Shown in pieces: positions 54,809 to 64,000 of a DNA stretch of 64,000 nucleotides. The notes beneath the pieces are model-generated. The model was given only the letters and a program-made list of their open reading frames with translations. It searched no databases and was not told the origin of the DNA. The DNA is from Flaccisagitta enflata. Its lineage: Eukaryota > Chaetognatha > Sagittoidea > Aphragmophora. How positions within the stretch are numbered: position 1 is the stretch's first letter; each line of letters begins with the position of its first letter. A program made the translations under genes and the position numbers. The stretch is from contig OZ231127.1 of the NCBI GenBank assembly GCA_965153355.1, forward strand, positions 88,660,001-88,724,000. The letters run 5' to 3'.

Positions 54809-57659
54809 AGCAGTGTCTTTTCTTCTCTTTTTCGTTTCCCTCGCTTTCACGACGTTTAACGATAAATTGAATGTGACAATTGCATCTCACAATTTCCATG
54901 GCTTCAAAAGTTGTTCTGAATACCACAGATCATGCATCCAACGGTTTCAGGGCATATGGATGGGCCAGGAGCATTGGCTAATGGAGCAGCAGCTCCCATC
55001 CATGAGCTCAATTGGTACTCAATTTGTTGCTCGCAGTGGTATGGAGGAAGCAGTCTCTAATGGTATCCTCGTTGGCCGTCCTTTTGGTGGCATCAGTATA
55101 GCTTGGTCACCCATACTTGACAATTTTGTGAGACCTCTTGCAAATTTTCGACACAAACGTGTAGTGGCGGTTGAAACAAGGAACACAACTGAAAACTTTC
55201 TATTCATATGCATATATATGCCTTTCTACGATTCATCCAAGCGAGAATCATGCATGAATGAGGCCACTGACGTGATAACAATGGTGGAGACAATTATTGA
55301 GGCTCACCCTCTGCACAACATTATCATTGGCGGTGATTTTAACACCGAACTGAAAGGCGCCTCTCCTTTTGATCAGCTTTGGCGAGATCTGATGGGTAAA
55401 TTTGATCTCGAATGTAGTGATAGCCTTATTGATGGCAACAATTGCTACACTTATCATCATGAATCCCTTGGACACCAAAAATGGAACGACCATTTCTTGA
55501 TTTCTCAGAAGCTAATTCGTGGTTCAAAAACAAGCAATCACCAAATTCTGGATGAGGGAGACAACCCATCCGACCATCTCCCCATTTTATTTTCTCTTAC
55601 TCTTGATGCAGAATGCTCTCCAAGAACAGAGCAAACGTTTACGGAAAAAGAACCAAAATTGAAATGGGATAAGTTGAGTGATGAGCACATTGAAGCATAT
55701 CAGCGGCAGATTACTGATTCTCTTGATTACCTTAGATCTTCAGTCTTGTGTAACAACTGCCACTGCAATTCAGAAGAATGCAAAAATGCCATTCAAAATC
55801 GCTACAACACACTTATTCACGCATTGAAACAAGCTGAAAAACTGTTACCTCGTTGTAAGGCTGGCGTTGAAAAAAGTTGGTGGACTCCAAACCTGACCAC
55901 TCTTCGCAACAATTCCATTGAATGCCATCACCTATGGGTGGAACTTGGCAGGCCTGGCGATGGGCCAATTCAAAGAGAACGTCTATGTGCTAAAGCGGAA
56001 TATAAAAGAGCCATTCGTCATGCCAAGAGTGCTCCAAATCAGGAATCTTGGAATCGGCTCCATTCTGCCATGTCATCAAATGACACAGACAAATTCTGGA
56101 AATCTTGGCGATCATTGTATTCAAAGAATAAGTCTCATCTTCCTCCAGTAGTAGATGGAAAGTCATCGAAAGAAGAAATAGCTGAGTCATTCAGGCAAGC
56201 CTTTGAATCAAATGCCCGCCCAAATTGCCCTGAAAAAGTCGAAGAAGTGAATCGCACATTTCAGTCTGCATATGCTAATCTTCAAAGGTCACATGAATCA
56301 GATTGCGAGTGTCACAAATACAATTTCTCACTTGAAAATGTGATTGATGCTTCTCATCGTCTCAAAATGGGTAAATCATTAGATGACGATGGTATCAGTG
56401 CAGAGCACATTTCATTTGCCCCTCTCATCTTTTTCATGGAACTCCAAAAGTTATTTGCATCCATGCTTGCGCATTCATTTGTTCCCATACAATTTACACG
56501 TGGAACAATTGTTCCAATCATTAAAGACCAGCAAGGAGACCGCGGAGACATTGGAAATTACCGTGGGATAACAATTTCCCCCATATTATCCAAAGTATTT
56601 GAGCATCTTCTAAAACACGTGTTTCATGACTTCCTCTCCACCAGTCCTTGGCAATTTGGTTTCAAGCGAAAAAATTCCACATTAAATGCCATTTACTGTC
56701 TCAGACAAACTGTCGATCATTATATCGAAAATGGAAGCCGAGTTTACTGTGCTTTTTTAGATGCATCCAAAGCCTTTGACCGGATAATTCATTCAGGTCT
56801 CTTTCAAAAAATGATCAATCGTGGAACACCGAAAATCTTCCTGGATCTAATCATGTTCTGGTACAAAGATATGTACTGCCGAGTCAGATGGGATGATCAA
56901 CTCAGTAGTTGGTTTCATGTCCAAGCCGGCGTGAAACAGGGCGGCGTCTTGTCACCAAGTTTCTACTGCATGTACGTGGATGACCTCGTTTCCATCCTTG
57001 GCAATGCTGAAATAGGATGCTACATTATGGGTGTGTTTATGGCCGCTTTATTATACGCCGATGACATGGCCCTTTTAGCTCCGTCAATCAAGGGATTGCA
57101 ATTGCTTTTGGATATTTGCAGTTTGTTCTGCAAAGAGTGGGACATCTGTCTCAATGCGAAGAAGTCAAAGCTCATATATTTTGGAAAGAAATGTGAAAAT
57201 CTTTTTGTTCCAAAATTGAACGGACGGCCACTTGAATGGAAAGATTCTTGGAACTATCTCGGCGTCAATGTTGTTGGCGGGAAAAAGTTTGGTTGCTCAG
57301 CCACTGATCGAATCAAGAAATTTTACAGATGTGCAAATGCAATATTTCGAATCGACGGCAGATCGGACGAGATGATCATGCTCAAGTTAGTTGAATCTCA
57401 TTGCATCCCCATTCTAACTTACGGGATGGAAGTCTCTCATTTCGCGGATCGACAAGAACGCAGCAAAATTCGAGCAGCATACAATTCTGTATTTCGACGC
57501 ATTTTTGGCTACAGAAACTTTGAAAGTGTCACGCAGCTCCAGCTTGCTCTTGCCCGTCCCACATGGGAAATGTTAATCGAAGATAGAACCGTTAATTTCC
57601 ATCACCGACTCTCTACCTGTAGCGCAGATTCTCCTGTGCATATTTTCTCTGTACTGTAA
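54795..57659 (+). CDS. Endonuclease/reverse transcriptase ORF2 (element 1)
   Basis: 954 residues from the ATG that overlaps the ORF1 stop; the frame is open further upstream, but that part lies within ORF1. Residues 1-20 are hydrophobic. The APE-like endonuclease spans about 25-270 with N33, E59, GGDFN (179-183), NDH (231-233) and SDH (259-261). The reverse transcriptase spans about 560-830: motif A 'FLDASKAFD' (D656), motif B 'GVKQGGVLSP' (712-721), motif C YADD (754-757), then NYLGV (820-824). A conserved C-terminal segment follows. No stop, frameshift or missing catalytic residue is visible, so this copy may encode a working enzyme for target-primed insertion. Start choice rests on the overlap, which suggests termination-reinitiation after ORF1. 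Confidence 0.88.
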   Translation: MNLFKAVSFLLFFVSLAFTTFNDKLNVTIASHNFHGFKSCSEYHRSCIQRFQGIWMGQEHWLMEQQLPSMSSIGTQFVARSGMEEAVSNGILVGRPFGGISIAWSPILDNFVRPLANFRHKRVVAVETRNTTENFLFICIYMPFYDSSKRESCMNEATDVITMVETIIEAHPLHNIIIGGDFNTELKGASPFDQLWRDLMGKFDLECSDSLIDGNNCYTYHHESLGHQKWNDHFLISQKLIRGSKTSNHQILDEGDNPSDHLPILFSLTLDAECSPRTEQTFTEKEPKLKWDKLSDEHIEAYQRQITDSLDYLRSSVLCNNCHCNSEECKNAIQNRYNTLIHALKQAEKLLPRCKAGVEKSWWTPNLTTLRNNSIECHHLWVELGRPGDGPIQRERLCAKAEYKRAIRHAKSAPNQESWNRLHSAMSSNDTDKFWKSWRSLYSKNKSHLPPVVDGKSSKEEIAESFRQAFESNARPNCPEKVEEVNRTFQSAYANLQRSHESDCECHKYNFSLENVIDASHRLKMGKSLDDDGISAEHISFAPLIFFMELQKLFASMLAHSFVPIQFTRGTIVPIIKDQQGDRGDIGNYRGITISPILSKVFEHLLKHVFHDFLSTSPWQFGFKRKNSTLNAIYCLRQTVDHYIENGSRVYCAFLDASKAFDRIIHSGLFQKMINRGTPKIFLDLIMFWYKDMYCRVRWDDQLSSWFHVQAGVKQGGVLSPSFYCMYVDDLVSILGNAEIGCYIMGVFMAALLYADDMALLAPSIKGLQLLLDICSLFCKEWDICLNAKKSKLIYFGKKCENLFVPKLNGRPLEWKDSWNYLGVNVVGGKKFGCSATDRIKKFYRCANAIFRIDGRSDEMIMLKLVESHCIPILTYGMEVSHFADRQERSKIRAAYNSVFRRIFGYRNFESVTQLQLALARPTWEMLIEDRTVNFHHRLSTCSADSPVHIFSVL

Positions 57660-57712
57660 TTGTCTTTTGTTTTCTTTTGTACTACGCAATACCCCTATTG
57701 TGTGATTAAACA
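57660..57712 (+). other. Junction between elements 1 and 2
   Basis: 53 bases including T-rich DNA and 'gattaaacaatgaaaaaaac'. The oligo(A) at 57715-57721 could be the 3' tail of element 1, in which case the first codons assigned to element 2 are not native. Confidence 0.5.
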
Positions 57713-58933
57713 ATGAAAAAAACGCTACATTGTCAACAACAACAAATTCTTCTCTCCGGCGATGTCAACATTCACCCTGGACCGTCTTCGACGCGCCCTG
57801 ACGAGAAAAAGATCCGGAATGTCGCTAATCCGTGTGTCGTCTGCGCTAGAGGAGTGACGAAGGTCAGCAAAGCTGTGTCTTGCGACTTGTGTGAGAGATG
57901 GACGCATATAAGGTGTTCTCTATCTGTCTCCCTCTCCGTTTATAATGAATGTGTGAGAAGTGGCGACGATTTGGCGTTTGTATGCGACATTTGCAGCTTC
58001 TCATCTCTCCCTTTTGCTGCCGATGACGGCGTCGACGGATGTAGCGACGATGCTGCAACTACGGCCTCAGCTTCTCTTTCTTCTTCTTCCGCTAATTCGA
58101 ATTCTTCCTCGCCTTTCCTTTCGTGTCCTATCCCTTCGTCTCTGTTGTCTAAAGGTCTTCACTTCCTTCACTCGAATGTGCGGTCTCTACTTCCAAAGTT
58201 GCCCGAGATACGGCTCTTACTGTCACGTTCTAAGGTCGCTGTCTTTGCGGCCTCGGAAATGTGGCTCGATTCTTCGGTCAACGACGGCGAAGTAAAAGTT
58301 CCCGGCTTCAACATCATTCGGCGAGATCGAAATCGAAATGGCGGAGGGGTCGCGATGTATGTACGTGACTCAATCGCCTTCAATCCTCGACCAGACCTTG
58401 CCATTGATGGACTTGAAGCTCTTTGGATAGAGCTCCTTCTTCCCCGGGCCAAAGGTATTTTGATATGCTCTATCTATCGCCCGCCAAATGATAGTGGCTT
58501 TCTTTCAAAATTGGAACTTTCTTTGTCAAAAATTGTCCCGGGGACAGAGTTTCACGTTTTGGGCGATCTAAATATAGACATGCTTCAAAGTCGGTCTCCC
58601 CTTTTGTCAAAATACAAGGAGATTTTGGATTTTCATGGATGTGATCAATTGATCAGTGAACCAACTAGGATCACCCCAACTTCTTCCTCTCTTATCGACC
58701 ATATTTTTACAAATGTTAGCGAAATGATTATGGAAAGTGGGGTGATGCTGAACGGTTTCAGTGATCATTTGATAACTTTTTGCTCGAGGCGTTGTGCTAA
58801 GGATGTTTTTTCTGGTTCGAATACTCGGTTTGTACGATCCTTTAAATCCTATTCTAAGTTTTCCTTTCTTGCTGAACTAAGGAAAGTAGATTGGTCCTCA
58901 ATTCTTTCATCAGCCGATGTAAATTATTGTTAA
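57713..58933 (+). pseudogene. Element 2 ORF, N-terminal part: 2A-like motif, PHD finger, endonuclease
   Basis: 406 codons before an in-frame TAA. Residues 14-24 (LSGDVNIHPGP) occupy the place of the 2A-like GDxExNPGP motif of CR1-type ORFs, but two key positions differ. Residues 41-94 form a Cys4-His-Cys3 PHD-type zinc finger: C41, C44, C57, C60, H65, C68, C91, C94. A Ser-rich linker follows. The APE-like endonuclease spans about 150-355 with N155, E182, Y255, GDLN (284-287), IDH (328-330) and SDH (350-352), all intact. The same frame continues after the stop as 58934-60988, so this is one interrupted ORF and not a separate gene. Confidence 0.82.
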
Positions 58934-60914
58934 GTCGAATTTAACCGTATTTTTCGGTCTGTTATTGATATTGTCGCTCCCCTGCGTGAGATTCGGGTTC
59001 GGAATAGAGTAAATCCTTGGATGAATTCTGAGATACATTCTGGTATAAGGAAACGGAATGGTCTTTTTTCAAGATATAAAAAGGATAAGACTAATGAAGT
59101 TTTGTATAAGCAGTATTGCCAAGTTCGGAATAAAGTACAAAGGGACATCAAGTTGGCCAAGGAGTCTTTTTTCCGGAAAGGGATTGAAAGGAATAGGGGT
59201 AACTCGGGGAAATTATGGCATCACTTGAAGTCCCTTGGCTTTAGTAAAAAGGTTTCTAATTCTTCCTCGATAGTTCTGGAGCATAATGGCGAGAAAAAGT
59301 TTGATTCGGTAAGTGTGTCACGGATTTTTAATTCCTTTTATACTACTGTTGCAGCGGACTTAGTCTCAAAATTATCAAATCCTCTTGGAATTTTTAACAC
59401 TTCTGCATCCATTTTTCGGAATTATTACTCTCATAAGATTGGTCTACGCTCTAATTTCTGTCTCTCGTCTGTTTCCACTCATTTTATACGAAAGGAACTA
59501 GCTTCTTTGAATACTAAAAAGGCCATTGGTCTCGATGACATTTCCTCTTTATTTTTACGGGATGGCATGGAATGTATTGTTCAACCGGTTGCACATATCA
59601 TTAATTTGTCCATCACTACTGAAACAGTTCCTTCTGCCTTTAAAGAGGCAAAAGTCATACCTCTCTTTAAGAAGGGTTCTACTTTGGATCCAGGCAATTA
59701 CAGGCCTGTAAGTATTTTGAATGTGTTGTCGAAAATCCTCGAGCGTGCTGTTCATTCTCAACTTAGTTCGTATCTTGAAAAGCGTGGTCTGTTGTTTGAA
59801 AACCAATCGGGGTTTCGAGGTGGCTATTCCACCGACTCGTGCTTAATTGGTCTCACGGATTTTATCAAGGGTGAAATAGGTAGAGGCAATATGGTTGGCA
59901 TGGTCCTTATTGATCTTCAGAAGGCGTTTGATACGGTTGATCACACCATTTTAAGCGATAAATTGAAATTTATTGGTATTGCTTCCACAGCCTGGTTTGA
60001 TTCATACTTAGAAAACAGATGGCAGTGCGTTGAAGTAAGCGGTACAAGATCGGATTTTTTACCTATTAAATGTGGAGTACCACAAGGTAGCATTCTGGGC
60101 CCGTTGTTGTTTTTAATATACATAAATGATATGAATATCAGCCTTACTTGTAGACTTTCTCTCTACGCTGATGATTCGGCGCTACTTTTTTCTCATCGAG
60201 ACGCAAAAGTTATTGCGGATCGTCTTAGTCTCGAACTTTCAAGTTGTAAAAAGTGGCTTGTGGACAACAGGCTGTCCCTTCACGTGGGCAAGACAGAATC
60301 GTTGCTCTTTGGCTCAAAGAGAAGATTGAAGGGAATCGATTTTCGGGTATTTTGTGACGGTACACCTGTTGAGCGCAAGTTTACTGTCAAATACCTTGGT
60401 GTTTTACTTGACGAGAATCTTAATGGATCTTCCCATGTCGGTAATTTGATGAAGGTGTGTGCGGGAAGATTAGCATTCCTTTACCGACAGTCTTCTCTAC
60501 TTGATAAAAAATGTCGTCAAACTCTTTGTTCCACGCTAATGCAACCTTATATAGACTACTGCTGTAGCTCCTGGTATGCTGGCTTGTCCGTTTCTCTTAA
60601 AGAAAGGTTAAATGTTATACAAAGAAAGATGGTGCGGTTTATCTACGGCATGGATAACAGGGGACATGTCGATGACAAAAATCTTCATGACTTATCTTGG
60701 TTGAATATTCCTGATCGTGTCAATTTTTTTCGTATGATGCATCTTTTTCGAATACGCAATAAGCTTGCTCCCAAGTATCTCCTTCCTAACTTTACGGCGA
60801 TATCTGAGTCACATTCACACAACACGCGTGGAAGCGAGCACAATTTTACCATCTCTCGTGATCTATCTCTTTCTCAAAACACTTTTGCCTTTTCAGCAAT
60901 CAAGTTTTGGAATA
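58934..60914 (+). pseudogene. Element 2 ORF, reverse transcriptase part
   Basis: Continuous with 57713-58933 in the same frame; it reads through the spacer with a 'PWMNSEI' segment that normally links endonuclease and RT. RT motifs, numbered from the ATG at 59021: 'YRPVSILNVLSKILE' (227-241), motif A 'LIDLQKAFDTVDH' (D298), motif B GVPQGSILGP (352-361), YADD (382-385) and KYLGVLLD (457-464). The C-terminal HNTRG and KFWN motifs follow. At 60915 a MITE interrupts the ORF; translation into it would stop at 60988 after about 24 foreign residues. Confidence 0.85.
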
Positions 60915-61258
60915 CTGTATTTTTTCTAATTAGCGCCCCGGGCGCTTTTGAAATTGGAAAAAAACATTGTCATTTTACCCTCCAATAAGCGCCCCCTTTT
61001 GATTCATAAACATTCTCTTTTCCTATGTTTTTTACAATGAATGCTATTTAGAATATCAGAAATGTGATATTGAATGTATCAGAGTGATATTTTTTGCTTG
61101 TTTTCTAATCAATCCCTGATAATAGACACTGAAATAAGCAAAATCATTTCTCTTTCAATAGTCATTCACTTCTTCATCTTCCCTCAAATCATTATTCTGA
61201 GGAGCAGAAAGAGGGGGGGCGTTAATTGGAGGGGGGGCGATAAATGGAAAAAATACGG
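60915..61258. mobile_element. 344-bp TA-flanked MITE inside element 2
   Basis: Ends CTGTATTTTTTCTAATTAGC and (as complement) CCGTATTTTTTCCATTTATC, both running into GCCCC. TA is duplicated at 60913-60914 and 61259-61260. Internal GCGCCCC motifs recur (60931, 60992). Removing the element and one TA joins KFWN to the SLPSSIK segment in frame, which proves the exact boundaries. The duplication fits Tc1/mariner-group elements. Confidence 0.93.
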
Positions 61259-61260
61259 TA

Positions 61261-61340
61261 GTCTACCAAGTAGTATTAAGTGTGTTGAAAATCTTCAAGT
61301 TTTCAGACGAAAGTTGAAACAGTTTTTAATTGCTCGTTAA
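61261..61340 (+). pseudogene. Element 2 ORF, displaced C-terminus
   Basis: About 26 codons, 'LPSSIK...VFRRKLKQFL', the usual last segment of CR1/jockey-type RT proteins (LP..I......F...LK..L). It is cut off from the main frame by the MITE. Confidence 0.85.
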
Positions 61341-61573
61341 ATCTGACCTCTTTTGATTACCGGACGGATTTTACTGTACACGGACGTTTTTTTATCGTTT
61401 CTCGATTTTATCTTTTTTACTTGTTATGAATTTTTATTTTTACTGGACCCCGTTGGAAAAAAGTCGCATTATCTGACTTTCATGGGCTATCCATGAGACA
61501 AGCGGTTACAATTCTTAGTTTTTGTAATCGATGCTTCCTTGTTTCTAAATAAAATTCATTCATTCATTCATTC
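61341..61573 (+). other. Element 2 3' UTR and tail
   Basis: T-rich, with 'gggctatccatgag', AATAAA at 61548-61553 and (ATTC)5 at the end. Confidence 0.75.
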
Positions 61574-61579
61574 AACGGC

Positions 61580-61925
61580 GCTGTTTGTTGAATCTCACTT
61601 TGTAATCAGTTTGGCTTCAGTGTGGGTTTACCATGATTCTTTATCAATAAGCGGCATGGTTTGCTGCTTTAGAATTAGGTTTTCATCAGCATTGGTTTAC
61701 TGTGATTTCTGTTAGTGAGCGGTGTTGTTTAATGAAGTTTCACTTCATCATGATTAGAATCAGTTTTTCAATAGCGTCGGTTTACTGTGATTTCTGTCAG
61801 TGAGCAGCATTGTTCACTTAAGTTTTGCTTTATCATGATTAGAACCAGCTTCTCATCAGCGTTGGTTTACTGTGATTTCTGGCTGTGAGCGGCGCTCTTT
61901 GCTTAAGTTTTGTTTTATCATGATT
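61580..61925 (+). repeat. 85-bp tandem repeat
   Basis: GGTTTACTGTGATTTCTG begins at 61694, 61779 and 61864. Each unit also contains 'gtgagcggcgttgtt' and 'tcatgattagaatcag'. The array is interrupted at 61926 and resumes at 63302. Confidence 0.9.
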
Positions 61926-63301
61926 CACCCATCCCTAGATACCCTCCTAAAGAAAATCGAAATACCCATTTTTTCTGACTATGTGTTTTCACTCAAGTAA
62001 CATGTGGGCTACTCGAAAAAATAAAAAACAAAAAAATCTGCTTGAAATTTTTGGATTTTTTGCCATTTTTAGGCAAAAAAACACTATTTTTTGCATTTTT
62101 TTCTCTCTAAATCAGTAGAAAATGTTAGTTATGCCCCTGTGAGCTATGGAATTGGTAGGCATAGATGGAACACAGTAGCTGACACGCATTGTAACTAGTT
62201 TGAAGCATTTTTGATTCATTAACATCTTAAAAATCACAAAAAAAAAGAGCAAAAAAAGCTATTTTTTTGCATTTTTAGGATTTTTTTAACTTTTAACCAA
62301 TAGAAAATGTTAGTTGTGCCACTGTGAGACATGGAATTGGTAGGCATAGGTGAAACGCACTAGCTGGTATGCAAAGCAACTAGTTTGAAGCATTTTTGGT
62401 TCGTTATTAGTTAAAAAGTCACCTAAAAAAGCAAAAATAACCATTTTTTTTACTTCTAACCTTGAGAAAACTTTAAAAATGCTCTTGTAAGTCATAGAAT
62501 GGGTAAAATATAATCCAGGGTAAGCATGACAGCATGTGCGTTGAGTTTTTGATCAAGTAACTGCTCCAAAATCAGCTTGAAAAGAGCAGAAAAGACCCCA
62601 CTGCCTTTTCATAGCAAGATCAGATAAAAAGCAACATTGCATTAGGTTTTTTTACATTTTTGTATAGAATATGAGCTCTATTTACTGGAACTAATGAAAA
62701 TGAAACCTTGTCAAGGGGGCTCTTTGATATTTTCACAAAAATTGATAGCGTTTGTTCAAAGTTAAAAGTAAGAATATGCAAAAAAATAATTATTTTTGTG
62801 ACTTTATTGTGACTTTCTAGCTAATAACGAATCAAAAATGCTTCAAACTAGTTGCTTTGCATACCAGCTAGTGTGTTTCACCTATGCCCATCAATTCCAT
62901 GTCTCACAGTGGCACAACTAACATTTCTTATTAGTTAAAAATGAAAAAAGTCATAACAATGCAAAAAAATTTTTTTTTGCTCTTTTTTTGTGATCTTTTT
63001 ATATGTTATTGAACCAAAAATGCTTCAAACTAGTTACTATGCATGTCAGCTCGTGTGTTTCATCTATGCCCACCAATTCCATGGCTCACAGGAGCATAAC
63101 TAACATTTTCTACGGATTTAGAAAAAAAAAAAACAAAATATGGTGTTTTTTTGCCTAAAAATGGCAAAAAATCCAAAATTTTCAAGCGAATTTTTTTGTT
63201 TTTTATTTTTTTGAGTAGCCCACATGTTACTTGAGTGAAAACACATAATCAGAAAAAATGGGTATTTCGATTTTCTTTAGGAGGGTATCTAGGGATGGGT
63301 G
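61926..63301. mobile_element. 1.38-kb fold-back element
   Basis: Arms of about 500 bp pair across a centre of about 330 bp (62475-62805). Termini are CACCCATCCCTAGATACCCT and its complement. Each arm contains two diverged direct copies of a roughly 180-bp block with 'gaaaatgttagtt', 'tggaattggtaggcata' and 'aactagtttgaagcattttt'. GATT flanks both sides (61922-61925 and 63303-63306). It splits an 85-bp repeat unit (TCATGATT|...|GATTAGAATC). Noncoding. Confidence 0.88.
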
Positions 63302-63545
63302 CGATTAGAATCAGCTTCTCATCGACGTCGGTTTACTGTGATTTCTGTTAGTGAGCGGCGTTGTTTACTGAAGTTTCGCTTTTCGCCCCCGAAATGGCAA
63401 AAGTCAAAATTCATCTGCATTTCTAATCGCTTACGCAAACTGCTTAGGCGTCAACCACGGCCTTAAACGTGTTTATATGCCCCCGGCCCAATGGACCCTG
63501 ACCCCATGCCCCCGGCCCCATGGACCCTGACCCACCGCGCGTCAA
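63302..63545 (+). repeat. Continuation of 85-bp repeat and related sequence
   Basis: One more unit (ATTAGAATCAGCTTCTCATC, GGTTTACTGTGATTTCTG), then 'cccggcccaatggaccctga' duplicated once. It resembles 52490-52690. Confidence 0.75.
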
Positions 63546-63975
63546 AAAATGCCCCAATCAGCGTTTGTCCATTTGTCCGTTTGACCGCCTCTGTTGCCCT
63601 TCCTGGATACGAACTGCGTAGGTTTCTACAACTAGCCACTACCGCCATGCGTGTTTGTACACTCCTGCCTAATTACAGCATGAGCATAAAAAAAAAACAG
63701 TAACTATCATTGTCAGTTGTACCTACCTTTTAGATAAAGCCTACTTTCTAGGTTTCACCCTCGTCCCCCCCTCTCCCTGAATAAAGAAATTGTTCTATAT
63801 ACAAAAACACATTTGAACAATTGCATGATTCCACTGAAGACGCGCAAGAAGAAGACAAGAAGGGGTACTTGAGGGCGAATGAATAACAACTCCCAGGAGA
63901 CCACTGAAGCCGCAAATTCCAATCCAGAGCCACACAACACAGCCTTGGGATCTCAACAATCCCTCAGCAATTCCT
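63546..63975. other. No gene recognised
   Basis: Single-copy-looking sequence with no supportable feature. Confidence 0.4.
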
Positions 63976-63978
63976 ATT

Positions 63979-64000
63979 TCTCCTCCTCCTCCTCCTCCTC
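63979..64000 (+). repeat. (CTC)n repeat at window edge
   Basis: TCC/CTC triplets running off the end of the window. Confidence 0.8.

Larger units (their letters stand above)
52756..57712 (+). mobile_element. Non-LTR retrotransposon, element 1
   Basis: Apparently complete two-ORF element. A candidate 5' UTR (about 52756-53317) is followed by ORF1 (53318-54808), ORF2 (54795-57659) and about 50 bases of 3' sequence ending near an oligo(A) run at 57715-57721. The endonuclease plus RT organisation with no ribonuclease H or LTR places it among APE-type non-LTR elements. I cannot assign a clade with confidence. Boundaries are inferred: no target duplication could be recognised, and the 3' end directly meets element 2. 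Confidence 0.75.
57713..61573 (+). mobile_element. CR1/L2-like non-LTR retrotransposon, element 2
   Basis: One long ORF (57713-61340, interrupted) with PHD finger, endonuclease and RT, a 3' UTR of about 210 bases, AATAAA at 61548-61553 and a terminal (ATTC)5 at 61554-61573. Short 3' microsatellite tails instead of poly(A) are typical of CR1/L2-group elements. There is no separate ORF1 upstream, and the 5' end abuts element 1, so the copy may be 5'-truncated. Two lesions disable it: TAA at 58931-58933 and a MITE at 60915-61258. Confidence 0.8.

Overview
This is a eukaryotic, almost certainly metazoan, nuclear window, most likely from an aquatic invertebrate. The reasons are very dense di-, tri- and tetranucleotide microsatellites, many short DNA-transposon remnants with TA, TAA or 8-bp target duplications, and endonuclease-type non-LTR retrotransposons, one with a PHD finger. 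I cannot name the phylum. I see no host protein-coding gene, rRNA or tRNA. The only convincing coding sequences belong to retrotransposons.

Region 1-52.7 kb is a repeat landscape. Two dispersed families recur throughout. The first is a roughly 150-240 bp element that opens with a near-perfect palindrome (GTCGCGTGCACGCGAC, or GTTGC...GCAAC in a second subfamily); here it is called the palindrome-headed family, or PHF. The second is a non-autonomous, Helitron/Helentron-like element with long subterminal inverted repeats, a GC-rich terminal hairpin and a private internal minisatellite. Copies lie near 5.25-6.40, 7.06-7.39, 10.29-11.33 and 36.91-37.50 kb, and three of them sit inside other recognisable repeats. 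Between these are a hAT-like element (3506-4352) with an exact 8-bp duplication, a second CAG/CTG-ended element (28497-29342), mariner/pogo-type MITEs (6703-7461, 16680-17264, 33373-35227, 44806-45075, 45100-45276, 51383-52158), a PIF/Harbinger-like MITE family (six copies and a fragment) and many minisatellites, including a 13-unit satellite made of 77- and 85-bp units. A decayed 3' end of another non-LTR element lies near 31.34-31.64 kb on the minus strand.

Region 52.7-61.6 kb holds two different non-LTR retrotransposons head to tail. Element 1 (about 52.76-57.71 kb) has an ORF1 protein (53318-54808) and an uninterrupted endonuclease plus reverse transcriptase (54795-57659); the two ORFs overlap by 14 bases. 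Element 2 (about 57.71-61.57 kb) is CR1/L2-like: a 2A-like motif, PHD finger, endonuclease and reverse transcriptase, ending in (ATTC)5. It is broken by one in-frame stop and by a 344-bp MITE whose removal, with one TA, restores the C-terminal reading frame.

Region 61.6-64 kb is an 85-bp tandem repeat split by a 1.38-kb fold-back element, then single-copy-looking DNA. The mobile elements give a relative insertion history: tandem arrays and PHF copies are older, Helentron-like and TA-flanked elements later.
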